Of a stretch of DNA of 64,000 bases, positions 9,104-17,496 are shown one piece after another; the stretch's first letter is position 1; each line of letters starts with the position of its first letter. The stretch comes from Arcanobacterium ihumii (GTDB lineage Bacteria; Actinomycetota; Actinomycetes; Actinomycetales; Actinomycetaceae), in the NCBI RefSeq assembly GCF_900604515.1, contig NZ_UWOS01000001.1, positions 744,001 to 808,000 of the forward strand. Direction: 5' to 3'. Made by a program: the position numbers and the translations under genes. The notes beneath the pieces were generated by a model. The model saw only the letters and a list, made by a program, of their open reading frames with translations. It was not told the DNA's origin and made no database searches.

Positions 9104-9870
9104 TGGGTTACTCCTACGCTTGCTGTACCGCGGTTATGCTGATCATCGGCCTGGCTCTGGATACGCTGAGCAAACAGCAGATCTGCAACAGCCAAATCAA
9201 AAGGCGTGGTAATCTTCATCGCCTCGGGATCGCCAGGAACGGCAACCACCGGTTCTCCTAGCAGTTCAACCAAAGCGGCATCGTCCGGTGCGGCACTAAG
9301 TTCACTTTCAGACATCGCTTCGCCAGCTTTGTGAGCGCGCATCAAAAGTTCAACATCGAAGCCTTGAGGTGTTTGCACTGCTCGCAGCATTGATCGATCG
9401 AGCGTTTCTTGAACATTTTCAGCACTTGCACCTGCACCAACCGTGGTCCCAGCATCAACGCGTTTAATCGTGTCTGTAACAGCGAGAGCTGGAATAACCG
9501 CAAGGTTGCCGTTTTCCAATGCAGCAACCACACGGCGAATCATCACAGCAGGTGTAAGCGCGCGAGCGGCGTCGTGCACTAAAACAAAATCGGCATCAAT
9601 CGCATCTAGCCCACGCATAACCGACTGCTGACGAGTGCTTCCACCTACAACAAGTCGTGCACCCAAACTGGCATCACCCAAAGCACGCGCGAAATCACCT
9701 TCATATCCAGAAGGAACAGTTACAACGACGTCGGAAATACCAGCTTCGTTCATACCACGAACGGCATGCACAATGAGAGGTTCTCCCGCCAATAGAACCA
9801 GAGCTTTGGGGATCTGTGCGCCTAGCCGAGAGCCTGACCCGGCACCTGCGATTACAGCAGCTACCTTCAT
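9100..9870 (-). CDS. ispD: 2-C-methyl-D-erythritol 4-phosphate cytidylyltransferase
   Basis: This is a 256-residue nucleotidyltransferase that transfers CMP from CTP to methylerythritol 4-phosphate. The N-terminal CTP-binding loop [18 protein letters not shown] is intact. The family motifs [15 protein letters not shown] and [13 protein letters not shown] are also visible. The last about 25 residues ([16 protein letters not shown]) are a hydrophilic tail. It lies 12 bases after carD and overlaps ispF by 4 bases. The carD-ispD-ispF order is conserved across actinobacteria. Confidence 0.95.
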   Translation of the reverse strand: MKVAAVIAGAGSGSRLGAQIPKALVLLAGEPLIVHAVRGMNEAGISDVVVTVPSGYEGDFARALGDASLGARLVVGGSTRQQSVMRGLDAIDADFVLVHDAARALTPAVMIRRVVAALENGNLAVIPALAVTDTIKRVDAGTTVGAGASAENVQETLDRSMLRAVQTPQGFDVELLMRAHKAGEAMSESELSAAPDDAALVELLGEPVVAVPGDPEAMKITTPFDLAVADLLFAQRIQSQADDQHNRGTASVGVTQ

Positions 9871-9882
9871 CGCAGTGACGCG

Positions 9883-10485
9883 TTACTTGGCCGATTCAGC
9901 GGAATCAGCTGAAGCTGCAGAATCAGCACTCTGCGCTGAAGCCGCACTCGATGGAGTTGCTACTTCTTCTGCTTCATCAGCGGATGCTGCTGAGCCTGCG
10001 GAAAACTCACCGAGGATTTCGTTAAGAAGCACGCCGGCTTCATCTTCAGAAATATCACGAGCAAGCGCAACTTCAGAACCGAGGATTCCACGAGCCTGGG
10101 AAAGCATACGCTTTTCACCAGCGGAGAGACCACGATCGTTGTTCCGGCGGGAAAGGTCGCGAACTACCTCAGCAACTTTGTTCACGTCTCCAGAAGTTAG
10201 CTTCTCGCCGTTTGCCTTGTAGCGTCTTGACCAGTTCGAAGGCTCTTCAACGTTTTCCTCGCGAAGCACAGAGAAAACACGCTCAAGCTGTTCATCGTTC
10301 GACACATCACGCACTCCAACCTGCTCGATTGAATCAGCAGGCACCTGAATCGTGAGATCACCTTGGATAATGCGCAACGTCAAGTACATGCGCTTCTCAC
10401 CTCGGATTGTTTTCTCCGAGATGTCTTCAATATAAGCTGCACCGTGATGGGGGTAGACTACCGTCTCACCAACTTGGAAAGTCAT
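9883..10485 (-). CDS. carD: CarD-family RNA polymerase-binding transcription regulator
   Basis: This is a 200-residue CarD/CdnL protein. The N-terminal RNA-polymerase interaction domain (residues 1 to about 60) begins with [20 protein letters not shown]. The rest of the family core is a helical DNA-binding domain with [16 protein letters not shown] and [22 protein letters not shown]. CarD stabilises open complexes at rRNA and many other promoters. About 36 residues at the C-terminus are an added Ala/Ser/Asp/Glu tail ([20 protein letters not shown]), which makes it longer than the typical about 160-residue member. It heads the carD-ispD-ispF operon. Confidence 0.93.
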   Translation of the reverse strand: MTFQVGETVVYPHHGAAYIEDISEKTIRGEKRMYLTLRIIQGDLTIQVPADSIEQVGVRDVSNDEQLERVFSVLREENVEEPSNWSRRYKANGEKLTSGDVNKVAEVVRDLSRRNNDRGLSAGEKRMLSQARGILGSEVALARDISEDEAGVLLNEILGEFSAGSAASADEAEEVATPSSAASAQSADSAASADSAESAK

Positions 10486-10566
10486 AGTGATCTCAACTCT
10501 TTCTGTTCGCTGACCTCTATTCTACCAAAATTGAGCGAAAGAAAATTGTGAGATTTCCTAGGGTAG

Positions 10567-11262
10567 TTATTCCCCACTAATAAGCTTGTAACCCAAGCCT
10601 CGAACGGTCACCAAAAGCTTTGGTTGTGCTGGGTCTTTCTCAATCTTTGTACGTATCCGCTTTACGTGAACATCTAGGGTTTTTGTATCGCCGATGTAGT
10701 CGATTCCCCAGATACGATCCAGAATCTGAGTGCGTGTTAGAACTCGATCCGGATTTTCCATCAGGTACTCAAGCAGCTCGAACTCTCGCAATGGCATCTG
10801 TACAAGTTCTCCGTCAACTTTTACCTCATGTGCCTCAAGGTTCATCTCAAGACCGCCGACGACGAGCACTTCCTCCGGGTCTGGCTCCACCATATTTACC
10901 GAAACAGTTCGGCGTAGCAATGCCCGAACTCGAGCCAAGAGCTCGCGGTACGAGTAGGGCTTCGTCACGTAGTCATCTGCTCCAAGCTCAAGACCCACAA
11001 CTTTGTCGATTTCCGCATCCTTGGCAGTAAGCATGATGATCGGAACGCGCGACTCCTGGCGAATCTTCCTACATACCTCGGTTCCCGAGAGCTTGGGTAA
11101 CATAAGGTCGAGAAGCACTAGATCGACGTCGGCACTTGCGAATCGATCGAGCGCCACCAAACCATTCTCTGCCTGGATCACGTCGTACCCATCGCGCCCC
11201 AAGTTAAAAGCGAGCGTCTCTCGGTAGGTAGGTTCGTCTTCTACTAGCAAAATCGTAGTCAT
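10567..11262 (-). CDS. regX3: response regulator, RegX3-like (OmpR family)
   Basis: This 231-residue two-component regulator has a receiver domain with the phosphorylation site Asp52 in LLDLMLPKLSG and the conserved Lys in YVTKPYSYREL. A winged-helix OmpR/PhoB DNA-binding domain follows, with VLTRTQILDRIWGIDYIGDT. It overlaps the kinase gene by one base. The pairing, and location close to phoU and gpmA, fit the SenX3-RegX3 phosphate-sensing system of actinobacteria. The orthology is inferred from context and similarity. Confidence 0.88.
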   Translation of the reverse strand: MTTILLVEDEPTYRETLAFNLGRDGYDVIQAENGLVALDRFASADVDLVLLDLMLPKLSGTEVCRKIRQESRVPIIMLTAKDAEIDKVVGLELGADDYVTKPYSYRELLARVRALLRRTVSVNMVEPDPEEVLVVGGLEMNLEAHEVKVDGELVQMPLREFELLEYLMENPDRVLTRTQILDRIWGIDYIGDTKTLDVHVKRIRTKIEKDPAQPKLLVTVRGLGYKLISGE

Positions 11263-12452
11263 TACTTTTCCTCCAGATCTACCGGCGACGCGTCTTCCGG
11301 CTGACTCATCCCTGCTTGCGAATATTTTGGATCCTCATAACGCGGTAACGTAATCGTGAAGGTCGACCCTCTACCAACCTCGCTCCACAGTGTGATGTCT
11401 CCGCCATGATCCGCGATTACGTGTTTAACGATACTTAGACCAAGCCCAGTTCCACCGGTATCGCGCGAACGAGCTTCGTCGGCACGATAGAAACGTTCAA
11501 ACACTCGGTCCTGAATCTCGCGCGGGATTCCCGAGCCTTCGTCAATTACCGCTATCTTGACTTTGCCTCCGTCACTCGAAACACCAATCGAAACCGTGGA
11601 ATGCATGGGCGAATATCGAACGGCGTTGTCGAGAAGGTTCCGTACCGCCGTCGTAAGTAGCGAAAAATCGCCGACGACGCTCAAGTCCTTTTCACCGCCA
11701 CAACGAAGGTTGATGGCACGCTGTTGAGCTTCGATCTGGGTACGGTCGATCGCGTCGGCGATTACCAAATCTACAGAGATAACCTCTGGGTTCGCCAGCG
11801 CATCGCCTTCTTGGAGGCGCGAAAGCTGGATGATTTCCTGTACCAGTTCCCCGAGCCGAGCCGATTCACGTTCAAGTTTTCCAGCGAAATTCGTTACAAG
11901 TTCGGGCTCGTTCGATACTTCTTGGATAGTTTCAGAAAGAAGCTTTATTGCTCCTACCGGCGTCTTAAGCTCGTGCGAAACATTGGCAACGAAGTCGCGG
12001 CGCGTTTCATCTAAGCGGCGCTTCTCAGTCTGATCTTCGAATAGAACGATTGAATGAGTGTCCATAACCGGAGCTACTCGAACCCAGATCCGGCGCGACG
12101 GTGAATCTTTCGTGGTGCGAGTGAGGTCAAATTCCGCATCGCGAGGAACACCGGATTCCATAACGCTCGTGACGATCGTAGCGATATTGCGCCTCAGCAT
12201 TCCGTCTTGGATCAACCCAAATACGGTTGCGAGTTCAGTCGAGTGGCGGATCGTTAAATCAGGGTTAACGACGATGACACCTTCAGGCAATGCGTCAAGC
12301 ATAGACATAACGCGACGCTCTGCAAGGTCAGTGTTCTCGGTGAGCTGCTTGTTAACTTTTTTCTTGTGCATCCGCGCTTCAGTACGCCAGATACCCGCGA
12401 CTGTTACCGTCCCTAGAAAAATTCCCAGAACGAAGATGAGTGCATCGTGCAT
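11262..12452 (-). CDS. senX3: sensor histidine kinase, SenX3/PhoR-like
   Basis: This is a 396-residue membrane histidine kinase. It has one clear N-terminal helix (ALIFVLGIFLGTVTVAGIW), a PAS-like region beginning MSMLDALPEGVIVVNPDLTI, and a dimerisation/phosphoacceptor helix with His in FVANVSHELKTPVGAIKLL. A HATPase domain follows, with LLDNAVRYS, the DEGSGIP box and GGTGLGLSIVKHV. Only one transmembrane segment is seen, so it probably senses through protein partners (the Pst/PhoU complex) rather than a periplasmic domain. It is divergent from phoU across a 182-base gap. C-terminal residues are acidic and variable. Confidence 0.88.
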   Translation of the reverse strand: MHDALIFVLGIFLGTVTVAGIWRTEARMHKKKVNKQLTENTDLAERRVMSMLDALPEGVIVVNPDLTIRHSTELATVFGLIQDGMLRRNIATIVTSVMESGVPRDAEFDLTRTTKDSPSRRIWVRVAPVMDTHSIVLFEDQTEKRRLDETRRDFVANVSHELKTPVGAIKLLSETIQEVSNEPELVTNFAGKLERESARLGELVQEIIQLSRLQEGDALANPEVISVDLVIADAIDRTQIEAQQRAINLRCGGEKDLSVVGDFSLLTTAVRNLLDNAVRYSPMHSTVSIGVSSDGGKVKIAVIDEGSGIPREIQDRVFERFYRADEARSRDTGGTGLGLSIVKHVIADHGGDITLWSEVGRGSTFTITLPRYEDPKYSQAGMSQPEDASPVDLEEK

Positions 12453-12514
12453 AAATCCAGACTAACGCGTTCTTTAATCAATCATGCAAAAGTGCGCAAA
12501 ACTAGAAACCTTTT

Positions 12515-12547
12515 GTTTACCTAAATTCTAGGTATTGTTAATAAAAA
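12515..12547. promoter_or_regulatory. candidate PHO-box-like repeats in senX3/phoU gap
   Basis: GTTTACC (12515-12521) and GTTAATA (12537-12543) are spaced 22 bases apart, which is two 11-base units. Streptomyces PhoP boxes use 11-base direct repeats with GTTCACC. The match is partial (6 of 7 in the first unit). The site lies in the divergent gap between a phosphate-type kinase and phoU, with AT-rich sequence suitable for a promoter. Role inferred. Confidence 0.3.
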
Positions 12548-12634
12548 TCTGGTTAGCTAGGACCAAGACGTTAGGTGGAGTGCGCTCTGCTTACGTATTA
12601 GATTGCAATTTAGTAGGAAGCATAAGGAGCTCAC

Positions 12635-13318
12635 GTGCGCGAACAGTTCCATCAGCAGATGAATCAATTGGCAGAAACTCTAGTGGTTGAAGCTAAGGCA
12701 GCGGCAAAGGCTATGAAGGGCGCAGCTGAGGCACTACGCGATGCCAACCTAACAAAAGCAGAAAAGGTTATTGACGCTGATCGTAAGATTGACCTGCTTG
12801 AGCGCACTGTAGATGAAATGGGAGTTTCCCTCTTGGCACGCCAAGCACCGGTTGCTTCAGATCTCCGTACGGTCGTAGCGGCGTTGCGCCTCTCTGCTAC
12901 TTTAGAGCGCATGGGCGACCTAGCTCGTCACGTTGCTTATGTTGCACGCGGACGCTACCCCAATGTTGCAGTTCAGGGAGATGTACACGATCTTCTGGTA
13001 ACGATGGCCGAGCACGCTGCAACAGTTGGTGAAAAGGTTGCGATTCTAGTTGATACGCGCGACCTCTCCCTCGCAACTCAGATTGTTGAAGAAGACGATA
13101 TCCTCGATGATCTTCATGCCAAGTCTTTCCAAATTGTTCTTGACGATACGCGCGACCTCACTCGCCAGGAAATCGTTGACACCATCTTGCTGGGGCGCTA
13201 CCTTGAGCGTTACGGTGATCATGCAGTGTCTGTTGCGCGCCGGATGAATTTCTTGGTGAAAGGACTCGGTAACGACGGTGCTGATCCGTTTGCAGAGGTA
13301 GACCTCACCGAAGTCTGA
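12635..13318 (+). CDS. phoU: phosphate transport system regulatory protein PhoU
   Basis: This is a 227-residue all-helical protein with two PhoU repeats. The first has the conserved metal-binding region KVIDADRKIDLLERTVDEM and RLSATLERMGDLARHVAY. The second ends LLGRYLERYGDHAVSVARR. PhoU couples the Pst phosphate transporter to its histidine kinase and represses the Pho response in high phosphate. The GTG start is preceded by AAGGAG at 8 bases, an excellent site. It is divergent from the SenX3-like kinase, and no pst transporter genes are in this window. Confidence 0.93.
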   Translation: MREQFHQQMNQLAETLVVEAKAAAKAMKGAAEALRDANLTKAEKVIDADRKIDLLERTVDEMGVSLLARQAPVASDLRTVVAALRLSATLERMGDLARHVAYVARGRYPNVAVQGDVHDLLVTMAEHAATVGEKVAILVDTRDLSLATQIVEEDDILDDLHAKSFQIVLDDTRDLTRQEIVDTILLGRYLERYGDHAVSVARRMNFLVKGLGNDGADPFAEVDLTEV

Positions 13319-13339
13319 AAGTTATGAGGTGCCAAGGGG

Positions 13340-13933
13340 ATGAAGAAATGTGGAGTTTTCGCCTTATTCATACTTAGCACCATTAGCTTGAGTTCATGTA
13401 GTGGCACACATTCCAACGACGTTCGTGGCGTTGAGCCTAGTAAGCCATCGTCGTCTTCATCGCGTCTATCTGAATCTCAAATCCAACAGTTGCTCGACGG
13501 TATCGATTGCACGGACGGAATTGTTCGTTCCGCCGGCGGAATTGATCGAAACTTTTCTGGTCATGTGACGCCGATTCGTACGCCTTCTCTTCAAGCAGCT
13601 GTTTTATGCAGTACCAAAGAGAGCTTTTCCGTCCTTGAAAATCGATTCGAAAGTGAATCTGCCGAGGCTATACGGCATGCCATAGGCACACCAAAAATGT
13701 GGCAAAAGACCATATTTACTGGTGATCTTGACCAACTCGCTGAGATTTTACATCGCGATGATGCACCGCGAGAACGCAACTGCACCAAGGAAGTTAACTA
13801 TCCACCAAACCTCTGGGTCGTTGACGATGAAGGTGATGTTTACCGAGTACGTTGGCCACTTGATGGTTGCCTCCATAATGCCGAACAAGGTTTCCTCAAC
13901 GATTCGTTCCCGGTTCAATCTACGGCCAAATAA
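13340..13933 (+). CDS. putative lipoprotein, unknown function
   Basis: This is a 197-residue predicted lipoprotein. The N-terminus KKCGVFALFILSTISLSSC has the basic head, hydrophobic core and LSSC lipobox, with lipidation expected on the Cys, followed by a Ser-rich linker. The mature part contains paired cysteines (for example in DGIDCTDGIV, AAVLCSTKE and ERNCTKEVN), which may form disulfides outside the cell. It follows phoU by 21 bases with an AAGGGG ribosome site, so the two are probably co-transcribed and end at the same terminator. I do not recognise a family. Confidence 0.7.
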   Translation: MKKCGVFALFILSTISLSSCSGTHSNDVRGVEPSKPSSSSSRLSESQIQQLLDGIDCTDGIVRSAGGIDRNFSGHVTPIRTPSLQAAVLCSTKESFSVLENRFESESAEAIRHAIGTPKMWQKTIFTGDLDQLAEILHRDDAPRERNCTKEVNYPPNLWVVDDEGDVYRVRWPLDGCLHNAEQGFLNDSFPVQSTAK

Positions 13934-13980
13934 ATATCTGTGGCAGAGCAAGGCAAGAGCCTTGACTTTGCGATTCTAAA

Positions 13981-14030
13981 CTAAGGGTTGGGTGGGTGCC
14001 GTATATAATCGGTACCCACCCAACCCTTAG
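13981..14030. terminator. bidirectional terminator, lipoprotein/gpmA
   Basis: A near-perfect 17-bp inverted repeat (CTAAGGGTTGGGTGGGT at 13981-13997 and its complement at 14014-14030) separates two convergent genes. Confidence 0.82.
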
Positions 14031-14071
14031 GTCCACCCTCTCTAAAGCAAGTAGATCAGGCTAATTCAGTT

Positions 14072-14812
14072 TCACTTACCTTGGTTAGCAACTGCTTCAA
14101 TAGCTGCCTTGGCTGCTTCTGGGTCAAGGTAGGTTCCACCCTTGATTACAGGCTCAAGGGTTTCTTCATCGAGCTCGTAGTAAAGCGGAATTCCGGTTGG
14201 AATGTTAAGACCAGCAATTTCATCGTCCGAGATGCCATCGAGGTGCTTAACAATCGCGCGCAAGGAGTTTCCGTGAGCTGCGATCATAACCGTCTTGCCG
14301 GTCTTGAGATCAGGAACGATCTGCTCTTCCCAATAAGGCAGGAGGCGCGCAAGAACATCTTTCAAGCACTCAGTCGCTGGAATTGGTTCACCAGCATAAC
14401 GTGGATCCGTATCCTGGGAGAATTCCGACCCAAGCTCAATTGCTGGTGGTGGAACATCGTAAGAACGACGCCATTCCATGAAAAGCTCTTCGCCGTATTC
14501 GTCGCGAATTTCCTTCTTGTTCTTACCTTGGAGCGCACCATAGTGACGCTCGTTGAGGCGCCAGTTACGCTTAACTGGAATCCAGTGACGATCGGCCGCG
14601 TCAAGCGCCAAGTTCGCCGTCATGATTGCGCGGCGAAGCATTGAGGTGTGGAGAACATCTGGGAGAACCTCGGCATCGGTGAGGAGCTTACCTGCACGGC
14701 GAGCTTCCTGCGTACCCTTTTCCGAAAGTGGAACATCTACCCAGCCAGTGAACAGGTTCTTTGCGTTCCATTCACTTTCACCGTGGCGTACAAGCACCAG
14801 TTTGTAAGTCAT
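14072..14812 (-). CDS. gpmA: 2,3-bisphosphoglycerate-dependent phosphoglycerate mutase
   Basis: This 246-residue glycolytic enzyme interconverts 3- and 2-phosphoglycerate. The phosphohistidine motif VRHGESEWN is near residue 10. [11 protein letters not shown] and the second catalytic His in [15 protein letters not shown] are also present. The start at 14812 (MTYKLVLV) has GAGGAAG 6 bases upstream; the upstream TTG overlaps that site. In mycobacteria gpm1 is next to senX3-regX3. Here phoU and a lipoprotein lie between them. Confidence 0.95.
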   Translation of the reverse strand: MTYKLVLVRHGESEWNAKNLFTGWVDVPLSEKGTQEARRAGKLLTDAEVLPDVLHTSMLRRAIMTANLALDAADRHWIPVKRNWRLNERHYGALQGKNKKEIRDEYGEELFMEWRRSYDVPPPAIELGSEFSQDTDPRYAGEPIPATECLKDVLARLLPYWEEQIVPDLKTGKTVMIAAHGNSLRAIVKHLDGISDDEIAGLNIPTGIPLYYELDEETLEPVIKGGTYLDPEAAKAAIEAVANQGK

Positions 14813-14926
14813 AGTCAACTTCCTCAAATTGAAGTGGTTTGGTCATGCGCTAAGCGCACCGCTATCATTCTATCGAATTTTGGCGTGAACGATACAGGAC
14901 CATCAACCAAGGTATAACGTGCAAAT

Positions 14927-15718
14927 ATGAACTTATCACTAGCAAGCATCGTAGGGATCGGCGTCGGAGTGGTGGTTGGAGCCCTCGGCGCTGGAGGGGG
15001 AATCCTCTCCATCCCATTCCTCGTTTTCCTGCTCGGTCAAAATGCGCACGATGCCGCTGCCGCTTCCCTTGTTATAGTTCTGTTTAGTTCTCTAATTTCA
15101 CTCGGATTGCGACGCCGGCAGGTCCAGTGGTCTCAAGGTTTCGTTTTCGCGGTGATTAGTATGGTTGGGGCTGTGCTCGGAGCACGTTTGAACGTCCGAG
15201 TACCGGCGTCTTTCCTGATGTACTCGTTTTGTACCTTGCTTATTGCTATTTCCGTCATGATGTTTGCCAAGGCATTGAGATCCCACAAGCACCCGACGGA
15301 CGCCACCGCTACGATCGACCCAACCAATGGAAACGTTGCTCAAAGCCGGCCGCTGTGGGTTGCTGCTATCGCTGCCATCATCACCGGTGTGCTTACAGGA
15401 TTTTTTGGAATCGGCGGAGGAATTGTGGTGGTTCCGATCTTAGTTTTCACGCTAGGATTCACCATGCCGGCAGCAACCGCAACTTCCCTACTTATCATGG
15501 TAATTACCGCTATTGCAGGGATTGGAGCACGCCTTGGTACCAGCGTTCACATCGATACCGCTTTAATCCTTTGCTTCGCCCTTGGATCGATGCTCGGAAG
15601 TGCCGTTGGTAGCAAAGTAACTCGCAATATGAAAGATTCCACCCTAACACTATCGTTCGCCGTGCTGTTAGCACTGGTAGCAGTGGCAACGATGCTGTTG
15701 ACGGCTCTTGGATATTGA
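14927..15718 (+). CDS. TauE/SafE family anion permease
   Basis: This is a 263-residue membrane protein with about eight hydrophobic segments in two homologous halves. Each half opens with the glycine-rich TauE/SafE motif: VVVGALGAGGGILSIPFLV in the first and GFFGIGGGIVVVPILVFTL in the second. Members export or import sulfite, sulfoacetate or related organic anions; the substrate here is unknown. It is divergent from gpmA (about 114 bases between starts). The ribosome-binding site is weak. Its terminator overlaps its own stop codon. Confidence 0.85.
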   Translation: MNLSLASIVGIGVGVVVGALGAGGGILSIPFLVFLLGQNAHDAAAASLVIVLFSSLISLGLRRRQVQWSQGFVFAVISMVGAVLGARLNVRVPASFLMYSFCTLLIAISVMMFAKALRSHKHPTDATATIDPTNGNVAQSRPLWVAAIAAIITGVLTGFFGIGGGIVVVPILVFTLGFTMPAATATSLLIMVITAIAGIGARLGTSVHIDTALILCFALGSMLGSAVGSKVTRNMKDSTLTLSFAVLLALVAVATMLLTALGY

Positions 15719-15733
15719 TCCAAGAGCCGTCAA
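15698..15733 (+). terminator. terminator overlapping TauE stop codon
   Basis: A 15-bp perfect stem (TTGACGGCTCTTGGA at 15698-15712 with its complement at 15719-15733) has a 6-base loop containing the TGA stop (15716-15718). The left arm is coding sequence for the last residues. Confidence 0.75.
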
Positions 15734-15782
15734 CTAAAGTTGCTTACAGCGAGGAACGCTGTTAACTATTTTCAAATCGAGG

Positions 15783-17264
15783 TTACTTATCTACCGAAAC
15801 ACCGGGAGCGTTACGGCTCAGATTCGCTTCCATGAGGTTTACCTTTTTAGATTTAGTTGCAATCTTATGACCAAACCACAATGCCAAGAAGAGTGGCAAA
15901 CCAATGTATGACGATAGCAACGCAACCATGTCTCGGTTAGTCAAGATTGCTTCGTAGTTCTGACCAAGAATAACAAAACCACACATGACCATTGCAACAA
16001 TTGGACCGAGCGGGAAAAGCGCAGCCTTGTACGGAAGCTTAGAAACATCATTTCCTTGCTTCACGTAAGCTCGACGGAAATTGAAGTGCGACCAAGCGAT
16101 CGCCATCCAAGTAATAAACCCTGCCAAGCCAGAGGCGTTTACGAGCCACACATAAGCCTGACCATCACCGATAAGCGAGGTGAGGAAACAAAGCGCACCA
16201 ACAACCGTCGTCGCAATCAAAGCATTCATTGGAATGTTGCGCTTATTAAGCTTGCCGAACATCTTTGGCGCCTTTCCACCGCGTGCAAGCGCCCAGAGCA
16301 TACGGGTCGAGGCGTACATACCAGAGTTACCAGCCGAAAGGATCGAGGTAAGAATGACGGCGTTCATGATGGTTGCCGCTGCAAGTACACCTGCATTGTC
16401 AAAAATGAGGGTAAATGGTGAGACGGAGATTTTGTCTACGTCTGCTGCGAGCAGGCGGTTGTCCGTATAAGGAAGAAGGAACCCGATGACGGCGATTGCT
16501 CCGATGTAGAACAGAAGAATTCGGAAGAATACTGCACGGATCGCCTTGGGGATCGTACGTTCTGGATGCTCTGCTTCACCAGCTGCGACGCCGATGAGTT
16601 CCGTTCCTTGGAAGGAGAATCCAGCAATCATGAAAATGTTGAGAACGCCAAGCGCGCCGCCAACGAACGGAGCTTCGCCAACCGTCCAGTTCTCGAAACC
16701 AGGAGATTTACCACCGAGGATTCCGAGGATCATCAGAATTCCTATCCCTAGGAAGATAAGGACGGTTACAACCTTGATTGAGGCGAACCAAAATTCGGAT
16801 TCACCGAAGGAAGAAACTGTAAGAGCGTTAATAGTAAAGAGGATGGCAAGGAAGATTGCCGACCACACCCACGCGGGAACGTCTGGTAACCAGTACTTCA
16901 TTACCAGGGAGGCCGCTACCAATTCTGCAGCGACCGTGATCGCCCAGTTGAACCAGTAGTTCCAACCAGTTGCAAAGCCGAAAGAGGGGGATACGAAGCG
17001 GGTTGAGTACTCCTCGAATGCACCTGCTACTGGGAGGTAAGTGGACATTTCTCCCAAAGACTGCATAAGAAGAAATACCATCAAGCCGATTAGCGCATAA
17101 GCGAGAAGTGCTCCACCTGGGCCTGCTTCCATAATGGAGCTACCAGAAGCAAGAAACAGACCCGTTCCAATAGCGCCACCAATTGCGATCATATTCAAGT
17201 GACGGGCACGCAGACCGCGGCTTAGGTTACCTTCGGCTGCTTCCGTTTCAGGATTGCTTGTCAT
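15783..17264 (-). CDS. amino acid permease, APC/AAT family (LysP-like)
   Basis: This is a 493-residue transporter with about 12 helices of the amino acid-polyamine-organocation superfamily. The hallmark first-helix motif IAIGGAIGTGLFLASGS is intact, and GFSFQGTELIGVAAGEAEHPE matches the AAT family of lysine, aromatic or general amino acid importers. It is most like LysP in that region; the substrate is inferred. It is leftward, and its 3' end is separated from TauE by the shared terminator region. A 232-base AT-rich gap separates it from the first esterase. Confidence 0.88.
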   Translation of the reverse strand: MTSNPETEAAEGNLSRGLRARHLNMIAIGGAIGTGLFLASGSSIMEAGPGGALLAYALIGLMVFLLMQSLGEMSTYLPVAGAFEEYSTRFVSPSFGFATGWNYWFNWAITVAAELVAASLVMKYWLPDVPAWVWSAIFLAILFTINALTVSSFGESEFWFASIKVVTVLIFLGIGILMILGILGGKSPGFENWTVGEAPFVGGALGVLNIFMIAGFSFQGTELIGVAAGEAEHPERTIPKAIRAVFFRILLFYIGAIAVIGFLLPYTDNRLLAADVDKISVSPFTLIFDNAGVLAAATIMNAVILTSILSAGNSGMYASTRMLWALARGGKAPKMFGKLNKRNIPMNALIATTVVGALCFLTSLIGDGQAYVWLVNASGLAGFITWMAIAWSHFNFRRAYVKQGNDVSKLPYKAALFPLGPIVAMVMCGFVILGQNYEAILTNRDMVALLSSYIGLPLFLALWFGHKIATKSKKVNLMEANLSRNAPGVSVDK

Positions 17265-17496
17265 GGCAGTTCCTTGTCTAATAATTCACTAAATTGCATA
17301 ATTTACAATTCAGACTGTACATCTTTCTATAGAGTAAACCCACACCTACACGATGTGGCATAAGAAACACTGGCATCAAACACAATTCCAACAATTTATA
17401 TTCTTACGATAAAGAAAATAGATATACATCCACTAACCTCGGAAATCATCCCACGGGTGGAGAAATGAAACATAGATCGTGAAATATGATCAGATT

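Noticed and set aside
17465-17482. Five-codon leader frame (ATG to TGA) before esterase A
   Set aside because: It has a GGAG just before it, but such short frames are common by chance and it encodes no leader-type residue run.
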